A stretch of 6,662 nucleotides of DNA, taken from the NCBI GenBank assembly GCA_964388595.1, contig CAYMAX010000070.1:1-6662 (forward strand), written 5' to 3'. The translations under genes were made by a program, and so were the position numbers. Source of the DNA: CAYMAX01 sp964388595 (GTDB taxonomy: Bacteria > Bacteroidota > Bacteroidia > Bacteroidales > UBA932). The notes below the pieces were generated by a model. It did no database searches. It saw only the letters and a list, made by a program, of their open reading frames with translations, and was not told the DNA's origin. Shown in pieces: positions 1 to 5,969 of this stretch. Numbering within the stretch: position 1 is the first letter of the stretch; each line of letters opens with the position of its first letter.

Positions 1-2230
1 CTCCATCGGTAAATGTACCGCATGGTATACCACCGGCAGCGGCCATCAGTGAGATACCGGCATCAGAACGTGAAATGCCTGCTGACCTTGCAATCGCCTG
101 GTTGTACTTGACAAGAAGGGTTGGCTCCATCGGTTCCCAGTTGTTGGTAACCAGCCATGTGGCATCGCTCTCTTCCATAATTTTGGTGGCCTGAGCAGAT
201 AATTGCCTCAAGACACCTGGGTCCGGACCTGAAAATACTGCTTCAATGGGGTACTTGCGGTACATCAGATTGTATTTTTTGACTCTGATATATGCATCAG
301 GATAGGTCTCCATAAGGTATTGTTGGAGTTCCGGCATCTCTTTCACCATCAGTTTGATATCCTTACACTCGACGATAATCTCTCCATAACTCATGGAAGG
401 GTCAGCGATAGCTCTTACTAGACAATATCTGCCAGGAGTGCCACCTATGCTGGTGGTATAATGTCTGACATTGTCATTGGTGCAAAGATATTTCTCCACT
501 TCCATCAGGTCCGATCTTACTCTGTCGGAAGTGGTCCCTTCAGGGAGTTTGTATTCAATGTAGAATTGATTGTAGGACATATCGGGGAAGAACATCTGAG
601 GAACATACTGGTAGCACCATACGCTGGCAAGAACCAATATTAGAGCAGTTGCCACCGTGCCCCATCTGTGCGAGAGTACGAAATTAAGGATGCCTCTTAG
701 CTTTTTATAGGGTTTTGAATCGAAAACATCGCCTTCTCCCTCTTTTTGCGGCTTGGGTTTGAGTGAAAGATTGGCATGAATGGGGACAAGAGTCAGAGCC
801 AATATCCAGCTCAGGAGCAATGATACAGCCAGGACGATGAAAAGATCCCTGACATATGTCCCGGCCATATCAGGAGACAACATCAAAGGCAAAAAGGCGA
901 GAATGGCAATGACAGTGGCTCCGAGTAGGGGTACAGCTGTCTTCTGGGCGATATTGGTGAGGTATTCGGGCTTTGGTACACCCCTTTTCATATCTACCAA
1001 AATGCCGTCGATTATCACAATGGCATTGTCAACCAACATTCCCATAGCGAGTATGAATGCACCTAATGACACCCTTTGGAGGGTGCCGTGAAACATGTTC
1101 AGAACGAAAAATGAACCTAAAACTATCACGACCAATGTCCCGGCGATGATGATTCCGCTCTTGAATCCCATAGCGAGCATAAGGATTAAGATTACTATCA
1201 GAATGGATTCGAGCAGGTTGACCAAAAAGGTGTTCATCGAGGATTTTACAATGTCGGGTTGGAAAAATATCTGATGAAAATCTATGCCTACAGGGATAAT
1301 GGTCCCTTTGAGATGTGCGATTCGATCGTTTACAATATCTCCGAGTTTGGTAATATCTGTACCCGACTCTGCTGAGATAAGAAGGCCCACTGCATCCTGT
1401 CCGTCGTAGCGAAGTGAATTGCGTACAGGTTCTTCGTCACCGAAATTGATATCTGCCACGTCTCTGAGCTTGAGCTGGTCCTTCTCATGGCCCTGAAGGA
1501 TAAGATTTCTAATATCTTCAATGCCGGAATATGCATCATCAACCTCTATCCTCAATCTTTTGTCTCCACTCTCGAAGTAACCGGAGTAGACAGTTTTGTT
1601 CTGGGCATTGAGGGTAAGGAGTATCTCCCCGGGGTGAACACCGAGATTGGCCATTTTGTCCTGAGCCATCTCGATATTGATGCATTTCTTCCTCTCTCCA
1701 TAAGTTATCGCTTTAGAGATACCATCGATGGATATCACTTCTCTGCATATTACTTCGGCATATTGGGAGAGCTCTTTTTCATCATAACCATCTGAAGTGA
1801 TGGCGTAGAACATCCCATACACATCACCATAATCATCCATAACGATAGTTGTAACTTCCTGAGGGAGCGATGATCTGGCGTCATTAACTTTTCTTCTGAG
1901 GATATCCCAGGTCTGCTGCACGTCATCGTCCTGTACCAAAGTCTCGAGCTCAATTCTTATCAAAGCCATGTCGTTGGCAGAAGTAGATTCGATGTTGCCT
2001 ACTCCGGGCAGGGTACGAAGAACTTTCTCAAGAGGTTCAGTGACCTCCAGCTCCACTTGATGAGCAGATGCTCCGGGGTAAACGGCTGCCACTACAGCGA
2101 TTTTAACCTTGAGCTCCGGATCTTCCAGCTTGCTCATATCCATATATGCGAGGATACCTCCTACTATGAGGACCAGGATAAAAGAGATAATCAGTGGTTT
2201 ATTACCGAGGGCGAATTTGGAAATATTCAT
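1..2230 (-). CDS. RND-family efflux permease (AcrB/HAE-type), 3' end cut by window edge
   Basis: Inner-membrane, proton-driven pump subunit of a tripartite efflux system; the substrate cannot be told from sequence. I translated the frame from ATG at 2230 and it stays open for 743 codons to the left edge. Family members are about 1,000-1,050 residues, so roughly the last quarter, including TM8-12, is missing. Visible features in order are TM1 at about 12-30, a KLEDPE segment at 34-39, YPGAS at 51-55, the porter region to about 330, TM2 to TM6 between about 335 and 485, a polar linker at 486-520, TM7 at about 523-543, and the second porter half from about 550. TM4 carries GMLVDNAIVIID with D401-N402, where AcrB has two adjacent aspartates. 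The start is supported by AGGAGGA 6 bp upstream, overlapping the stop of the adaptor gene. The 11-bp gap to the adaptor indicates one operon. Family assignment is secure; the substrate class (drug, bile salt or other) is open. Confidence 0.95.
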   Translation of the reverse strand, partial: MNISKFALGNKPLIISFILVLIVGGILAYMDMSKLEDPELKVKIAVVAAVYPGASAHQVELEVTEPLEKVLRTLPGVGNIESTSANDMALIRIELETLVQDDDVQQTWDILRRKVNDARSSLPQEVTTIVMDDYGDVYGMFYAITSDGYDEKELSQYAEVICREVISIDGISKAITYGERKKCINIEMAQDKMANLGVHPGEILLTLNAQNKTVYSGYFESGDKRLRIEVDDAYSGIEDIRNLILQGHEKDQLKLRDVADINFGDEEPVRNSLRYDGQDAVGLLISAESGTDITKLGDIVNDRIAHLKGTIIPVGIDFHQIFFQPDIVKSSMNTFLVNLLESILIVILILMLAMGFKSGIIIAGTLVVIVLGSFFVLNMFHGTLQRVSLGAFILAMGMLVDNAIVIIDGILVDMKRGVPKPEYLTNIAQKTAVPLLGATVIAILAFLPLMLSPDMAGTYVRDLFIVLAVSLLLSWILALTLVPIHANLSLKPKPQKEGEGDVFDSKPYKKLRGILNFVLSHRWGTVATALILVLASVWCYQYVPQMFFPDMSYNQFYIEYKLPEGTTSDRVRSDLMEVEKYLCTNDNVRHYTTSIGGTPGRYCLVRAIADPSMSYGEIIVECKDIKLMVKEMPELQQYLMETYPDAYIRVKKYNLMYRKYPIEAVFSGPDPGVLRQLSAQATKIMEESDATWLVTNNWEPMEPTLLVKYNQAIARSAGISRSDAGISLMAAAGGIPCGTFTDG

Positions 2231-2243
2231 AATTCTTCCTCCT
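2231..2243 (-). promoter_or_regulatory. Strong ribosome binding site of the RND permease gene
   Basis: Read on the minus strand, the junction is TAGGAGGAAGAATTATG. The adaptor's TAG stop overlaps an AGGAGGA Shine-Dalgarno sequence that sits 6 nt before the permease ATG. This is by far the best Shine-Dalgarno in the window and it fixes the permease start. The overlap with the upstream stop fits translational coupling of the two efflux genes, which is inference. Confidence 0.75.
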
Positions 2244-3318
2244 ATAAAATGTTACCTATGTTGGTGCTGCTTTTGTGAGGGAGAAGTTTGACAGTATCTC
2301 CTTCTTTCAGAGAGTGAATGCCGGCACTTACCACCAATTCACCATCTTCAAGTCCATCAGAAACGATAGCAGTGCCATCTCTTTTTATCTCCATAGGGAT
2401 TACTTTTCTTTTAGTGATGGTATTGTCTTTCTTTACCACCCACACGAAACTTCTTGAGTCGTCTTCGAAGATAGCACTTAGTGGTATTGACACCAGATGG
2501 TTATTGGGATACGAATATTTGATATAGACTGTGGCACTCATTCCGGGTGAGGGAGTGAAATCTTTCCCCGGAGTGAGAATGAAACGGGCGGTATATAGTT
2601 GATTGAGATTAGCTTTCTTGGTGACATCCACATATTTGAGGGGGAATACCGAACCTTCAGCGATATCGATGGTACAGTAATAATTGGAGAAGCGGTCTCT
2701 TTTGACAAAATCTCCTGATGGGATGTTTATTTCCACTTCAGGTGCACTTGAACTTATCATCGATATTACCGGCATCCCGGCGTTTACAGTCTCATTGGCT
2801 TCGAAATAGATATCCTGGATATACCCGTTGAAAGGGGCTTTCATCTTGGTGTCTGCGAGGGCATTACGATGAGCGCTATACTTGGCTGATATCTGCTGAA
2901 GCCCATAGAAGGCCTTGTCATAATCGTTTTGAGTGGCACTGTTTCTTTTGGAAAGCTCTATCACTCGACCTGCCTCAGCTTTAATCTGTTGATATTCGGC
3001 TTCGGTGGCTTGAAGCTGGAGCATGTAATCTCTGTCGTCTATTTCGGCTATGACATCTCCTTCGAGCACATATTCTCCTTTTACGACATAGACCTTGGCA
3101 ATGGGACCTGCGACTCTGAAGGAAAGATTTACATCTTTACTCGGAACGACTTTACCCGGGTAGGAGATAATAATCTCATTGCTCTCTTTTCGGACAATAT
3201 CTGTCTTAACGAGATTGACTGTAGTTTTTTCTTGTTGGGGGGTGTTATGGCAACCTGAGATTGGGAAGGCCATAATAAGGATGATAACAGATATCATCAA
3301 TGGTTGGTTGTGTTTCAT
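2242..3318 (-). CDS. RND efflux periplasmic adaptor lipoprotein (HlyD/AcrA-like membrane fusion protein)
   Basis: Links the inner-membrane RND pump to an outer-membrane channel in the periplasm. The 358-residue length is normal for the family. The N-terminus is a lipoprotein signal: a hydrophobic stretch at about 7-20 ending in the lipobox ISGC, with Cys23 as the expected lipidated residue. The two halves of the lipoyl/barrel-sandwich domain are at about 62-96 (RVAGPIAKVYVVKGE) and 158-190 (KAPFNGYIQDIYFE). They are separated by a short helical hairpin at about 97-157 rich in Gln, Glu and Lys. A beta-barrel follows at about 193-268 with SPGMSATVYI, and a membrane-proximal domain at about 270-348. 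It is the first gene of the efflux operon, with the permease 11 bp downstream. No clear Shine-Dalgarno precedes the ATG, which is common in Bacteroidota. The start is chosen because it gives a complete signal peptide. Which pump substrates it serves is unknown. Confidence 0.95.
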   Translation of the reverse strand: MKHNQPLMISVIILIMAFPISGCHNTPQQEKTTVNLVKTDIVRKESNEIIISYPGKVVPSKDVNLSFRVAGPIAKVYVVKGEYVLEGDVIAEIDDRDYMLQLQATEAEYQQIKAEAGRVIELSKRNSATQNDYDKAFYGLQQISAKYSAHRNALADTKMKAPFNGYIQDIYFEANETVNAGMPVISMISSSAPEVEINIPSGDFVKRDRFSNYYCTIDIAEGSVFPLKYVDVTKKANLNQLYTARFILTPGKDFTPSPGMSATVYIKYSYPNNHLVSIPLSAIFEDDSRSFVWVVKKDNTITKRKVIPMEIKRDGTAIVSDGLEDGELVVSAGIHSLKEGDTVKLLPHKSSTNIGNIL

Positions 3319-3409
3319 ACAATCACTTAATTAGTAGGTAATGCGAATGCGTCACAAAATATTCACGCAAAGATAAAAAAGTTCAGTAAATTGCGACTTT
3401 AAATATGAT
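3319..3409. promoter_or_regulatory. Divergent intergenic control region between efflux operon and redox cluster
   Basis: This 91-bp gap separates divergently transcribed genes, so both promoters should be here. It contains TGCG-type half-sites: a tandem ATGCGA/ATGCGT at 3341-3352, an inverted ACGCA at 3365-3369 (5-bp arms with TGCGT at 3348-3352, spacer 12 bp), and another TGCGA at 3392-3396. The inverted pair brackets the predicted efflux transcription start, which is where a repressor would be expected to bind. No convincing TAnnTTTG element is visible for the plus-strand gene; TAAATTGC at 3387-3394 is only a weak partial match. No regulator gene is in the window, so operator function is inference. 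Confidence 0.4.
3368..3375 (-). promoter_or_regulatory. Candidate Bacteroidota -7 promoter element for the efflux operon
   Basis: On the minus strand this reads TATCTTTG, a perfect match to the Bacteroidota primary sigma-factor -7 consensus TAnnTTTG. It would place the transcription start near 3361-3363 and give a leader of about 43-45 nt before the adaptor ATG at 3318. I see no good TTTG -33 element at the expected distance upstream, so the call rests on the -7 element and its position. Confidence 0.6.
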
Positions 3410-4051
3410 ATGGCTGATAACTATTTAGAACGCAGAGAGGAAGAGTCGAGGTCTTCCAGACCTCATAAAGTAAATCCTAAATATTTTCATTATCAATCAC
3501 TTGAGTCACTTTTGCTCAAAAACAGAAGTTATCGCGGATATGATTCTTCCTATGTGGTCACTCAAGAGGAACTCAACACCATCGTCTCTGTCAATACAAA
3601 GATTCCCTCTGCACGCAATCAGCAAGTACTCCGTTTTAAAATCGTCACTTCTTCAGATGCAGCTCGTATATGTGCCACCATCCGACTTGGAGGGGCGCTT
3701 CCGGAACTTCATCTCCCGCTGCCCGGCACCGCTCCCAATGCCTTTATCGTGATATGCTCCTGTGTAGAAGAGAGTAAGTGGGTGTATGTAGATGTAGGCA
3801 TTTCAGCACAAAGTATGCTTTTGAAAGCTGTTGAAATCGGACTTAACGGTATATGTATCGGCGCTTTCAATAAGCAGGAAGTCACATCCATCCTTTCCCT
3901 TCCTTATGAACCGGTCCTTATTTTGGCCATCGGTAAAGGGACTGAGAACATCCAACTTACCTCTATCACAGAAGAAGAGGACCACAAATATTACCGTAAG
4001 GATGGGATTCAATATGTCCCGAAATTATCTTTAAAATCATTAATCATATAA
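3410..4051 (+). CDS. Nitroreductase-family FMN-dependent oxidoreductase
   Basis: Predicted FMN flavoprotein using NAD(P)H to reduce nitro, quinone or similar substrates; the true substrate is unknown. The 213-residue length is normal. Family landmarks are the phosphate-contacting KNRSYRGY at 37-44, SARNQQVLRF at 67-76 (equivalent to the common SxxNxQPWxF segment), DVGISAQSMLLKA at 128-140 followed by GLNGICIGAF at 144-153 (the usual dimer-core helix and loop), and LPYEPVLILAIGKG at 164-177. A charged tail of about 30 residues (RREEESRSSRPHK at 8-20) precedes the fold. The ATG at 3410 is kept because the next Met in frame lies deep inside the fold, but no Shine-Dalgarno is seen. No signal peptide is visible, so it should be cytosolic. 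The TAA stop is 2 bp before the next gene, indicating co-transcription with the Fe-S aldo/keto-reductase-like gene. Confidence 0.88.
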   Translation: MADNYLERREEESRSSRPHKVNPKYFHYQSLESLLLKNRSYRGYDSSYVVTQEELNTIVSVNTKIPSARNQQVLRFKIVTSSDAARICATIRLGGALPELHLPLPGTAPNAFIVICSCVEESKWVYVDVGISAQSMLLKAVEIGLNGICIGAFNKQEVTSILSLPYEPVLILAIGKGTENIQLTSITEEEDHKYYRKDGIQYVPKLSLKSLII

Positions 4052-4053
4052 CT

Positions 4054-5235
4054 ATGAAACGTCTATTTCTATTAGTACTATCTTTTGCTCTCCTTTTTGT
4101 AGCGTGTGCTCCAGACAACAATATGCAGTATCGCCAACTTGGCAATACCGGTATACAGGTGAGTGTAATATCACTTGGATGTGGAGGATTTCCATCACAT
4201 TCGCAGGATTCTGTCAATGCTGTCATCGATTATGCCATAAGTCAGGGCATCAATTTTATAGATATCTATGATCCCAATCCTGAAGTACGTACCAAGATAG
4301 GTAATGCTCTCAAGGGACATCGCAAAAAATTTAATATTCAAGGCCATCTGGGTGCTATATGGGAAGATGGTCATTATCTCCGTACTACCGATCTTGATAA
4401 GGCTAAAGCTGGATTTGAAGAGCAGTTGAGACTTCTTCAGACAGACCATCTCGATGTAGGTATGATTCACATTGTCGATAATGAAGAAGATTTTCACAAA
4501 ATATTTGACGGAGAGTTCATCCAATGGGCTCACCAACTCAAAAAAGAGGGTAAGATTCGCTGTGTCGGTATGAGCAGCCATAATCCTAATGTGGCCCTAA
4601 TGGCAGTGCAGACAGGTCTTTTAGATGTTATCATGTTCTCTCTCAATCCAAGTTATGATATGACCCCTGCTGGTGAGGATGGTGTTATGAAGATTGACCC
4701 CGTAAGGCAGGCTTTGTATAAATATTGCGAGAACCATGGTGTCGGTATAGATGTCATGAAGACATACGCAGCAGGTAATCTTCTTAATCCTTCCCGCTCT
4801 CCTTTCAAACAGATTATGCCCCCTGTTCAATGCATCCAATATGCTCTTTCACGACCCGGCGTGGATGCAGTAATGTTGGGAGTCGATAATATTTCAGAAT
4901 TGCAATCAGCCCTCCAATGGCTCACGGCTACAGATGAGGAGAAAGATTATTCAGAGATCCTCTCCAGTGTGATGAATGCCTCATCTGCCGGACAGTGTAT
5001 GTATTGCAATCACTGTTCACCCTGTCCTGTCGGCATAGACATCGCTTCTGTCAATAAATATTATAATCTTGCCATAGAGTATGATTCCATACCTGCGACA
5101 GTTGCTGAACATTACAAACAGCTTCTTCATCACGCTTCAGAATGTATCGAGTGTGGTGCCTGTGAGACTCGCTGTCCCTTCGGTGTTCACAATATTGAGC
5201 AGATGAGGAAAGCTGCACAATTGTTTGGTTATTAG
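4054..5235 (+). CDS. Aldo/keto-reductase-fold protein with C-terminal 2x[4Fe-4S] domain and lipoprotein-like N-terminus
   Basis: The TIM-barrel aldo/keto reductase domain spans about 24-295, beginning MQYRQLGNTGIQVSVISLG. A ferredoxin-like domain follows, with CxxCxxCxxCP at Cys315, 318, 321, 324 and CxxCxxCxxxCP at Cys364, 367, 370, 374. It resembles the predicted oxidoreductases of COG1453; the reaction is unknown. Of the classical tetrad, Asp70 and His139 align, but the Tyr position is Asn75 (IDIYDPN) and the Lys position is His98 (IQGHLG). From memory, a subgroup in anaerobes shares the PEVR...IQGH pattern, so this may be a distinct enzyme type rather than decay. Residues 1-23 look like a lipoprotein signal: MKR, hydrophobic 4-17, lipobox FVAC with Cys18. 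If instead translation starts at Met24 (4123), the protein would be cytosolic. The ATG at 4054 fits the 2-bp gap to the nitroreductase gene; neither start has a clear Shine-Dalgarno. The frame is intact. Confidence 0.9.
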   Translation: MKRLFLLVLSFALLFVACAPDNNMQYRQLGNTGIQVSVISLGCGGFPSHSQDSVNAVIDYAISQGINFIDIYDPNPEVRTKIGNALKGHRKKFNIQGHLGAIWEDGHYLRTTDLDKAKAGFEEQLRLLQTDHLDVGMIHIVDNEEDFHKIFDGEFIQWAHQLKKEGKIRCVGMSSHNPNVALMAVQTGLLDVIMFSLNPSYDMTPAGEDGVMKIDPVRQALYKYCENHGVGIDVMKTYAAGNLLNPSRSPFKQIMPPVQCIQYALSRPGVDAVMLGVDNISELQSALQWLTATDEEKDYSEILSSVMNASSAGQCMYCNHCSPCPVGIDIASVNKYYNLAIEYDSIPATVAEHYKQLLHHASECIECGACETRCPFGVHNIEQMRKAAQLFGY

Positions 5236-5249
5236 GCCATATAGGAGAT

Positions 5250-5897
5250 ATGAAGTACAGATTGGTAATCTTCGATATGGACGGGACCATACTCGACACA
5301 TTGGAAGATTTGAAGGATAGTCTCAATTTTGCTCTGACATCAGGTGGATTCCCCTGCCGCACTCTCGATGAAGTTCGCTCTTTTGTGGGCAATGGTACGC
5401 GCTTGCTTGTCGAGAGAGGATTGCCACAAGGTACAGATATAGACACTACCAATCATATCTACGCCATATTCTCTGAATATTACCAACACCATTCCGCCAT
5501 AAAGACCCATCCATACGAGGGTATTAGTAATCTGCTTTTAGAACTGAGAAATAAAAAAATATTGACTGCAGTAGTATCCAATAAACCAGATTACTCTGTT
5601 CAGGAGCTATGTCGTAAATATTTTCCCTGTCTGTTTGATGCTGCCGCCGGAGAGAGGGCTTCGCTTCGTAAAAAACCATCGCCGGATCTTGTCAATGAAT
5701 TGCTTATTAAATTGGGAGTGGATTCCAAAGATGCACTCTATGTCGGAGACTCAGAAGTAGACCTTGAGACGGCACACAATTCTTTTCTTGACTGCGTTGC
5801 AGTAAGTTGGGGCTTTAGAGATACATTATTTCTTCGAAAAATGGGGGCAGAGACCATTATCGACTCTCCGAGCCAATTGTTGTCTCGTTTGAATTAA
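5250..5897 (+). CDS. HAD-superfamily phosphatase, phosphoglycolate phosphatase-like
   Basis: Predicted cytosolic Mg2+-dependent phosphatase of 215 residues, a normal length for the Gph/PGMB-type subfamily with an alpha-helical C1 cap. All four HAD motifs are present: motif I DMDGTILDT with nucleophile Asp9 and acid/base Asp11, motif II VVSNK with Ser110, motif III Lys142 in KKPSPD, and motif IV YVGDSEVDLETA with Asp167 and Asp171. The cap lies at about 16-85. The resemblance to phosphoglycolate phosphatase is at family level; related HAD proteins act on sugar phosphates, nucleotides or pyrophosphate, so the substrate is not assigned and no gene symbol is given. The gene starts 14 bp after the Fe-S protein's TAG. 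An AGGAG at 5243-5247 is only 2 nt from the ATG, unusually close, but the next in-frame Met lies inside motif I, so this start is required. It is probably in one transcript with the two upstream genes. Confidence 0.9.
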   Translation: MKYRLVIFDMDGTILDTLEDLKDSLNFALTSGGFPCRTLDEVRSFVGNGTRLLVERGLPQGTDIDTTNHIYAIFSEYYQHHSAIKTHPYEGISNLLLELRNKKILTAVVSNKPDYSVQELCRKYFPCLFDAAAGERASLRKKPSPDLVNELLIKLGVDSKDALYVGDSEVDLETAHNSFLDCVAVSWGFRDTLFLRKMGAETIIDSPSQLLSRLN

Positions 5898-5969
5898 TCT
5901 TTATCAGAAAAATAGAGTCTAATAGAAATAAATTTTAACAAATAACAGATAATCTATAACAAACACAAT
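5898..5969. other. AT-rich 72-bp gap before the Tat-signal aldo/keto reductase
   Basis: This is the only plus-strand gap longer than 15 bp within the redox cluster. It is strongly AT-rich. TAAATTTT at 5929-5936 matches the Bacteroidota -7 consensus TAnnTTTG except at the last base, but no partner TTTG is seen upstream at the usual spacing. I see no convincing hairpin followed by a T run, so there is no supported terminator here. It may be a leader with its own weak promoter or simply an untranslated spacer. Confidence 0.3.

Noticed and set aside
780..1795. Plus-strand open frames of about 100 codons within the RND permease region
   Set aside because: The minus-strand permease frame is continuous through here with TM segments and the GMLVDNAIVIID motif; the plus-strand frames have no domain.
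1..2230. Possible frameshift or pseudogene in the permease because it is cut at the left edge
   Set aside because: Codon-by-codon reading shows 743 uninterrupted codons with all expected segments; the truncation is only the window boundary.
3387..3394. TAAATTGC as a plus-strand promoter -7 element for the nitroreductase gene
   Set aside because: It departs from TAnnTTTG at two of the six fixed positions, has no TTTG upstream, and would leave a leader of only about 10 nt.
4195..4581. A 128-codon open frame antisense to the Fe-S aldo/keto-reductase gene
   Set aside because: It lies wholly inside a gene with clear domains on the other strand, shows no recognisable motif, and is best explained as a shadow of that gene's codon use.
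5051..5452. A 133-codon minus-strand frame across the junction of the Fe-S gene and the phosphatase gene
   Set aside because: It overlaps the cysteine motifs of one gene and HAD motif I of the other, so both real genes are secured on the plus strand. Its translation is low complexity with no family features.
5913..5955. Small palindromes TAGAGTCTA (5913-5921) and AGATAATCT (5947-5955)
   Set aside because: Arms are only 4 bp in AT-rich sequence, there is no following T run, and they are expected by chance; not called as terminator or operator.
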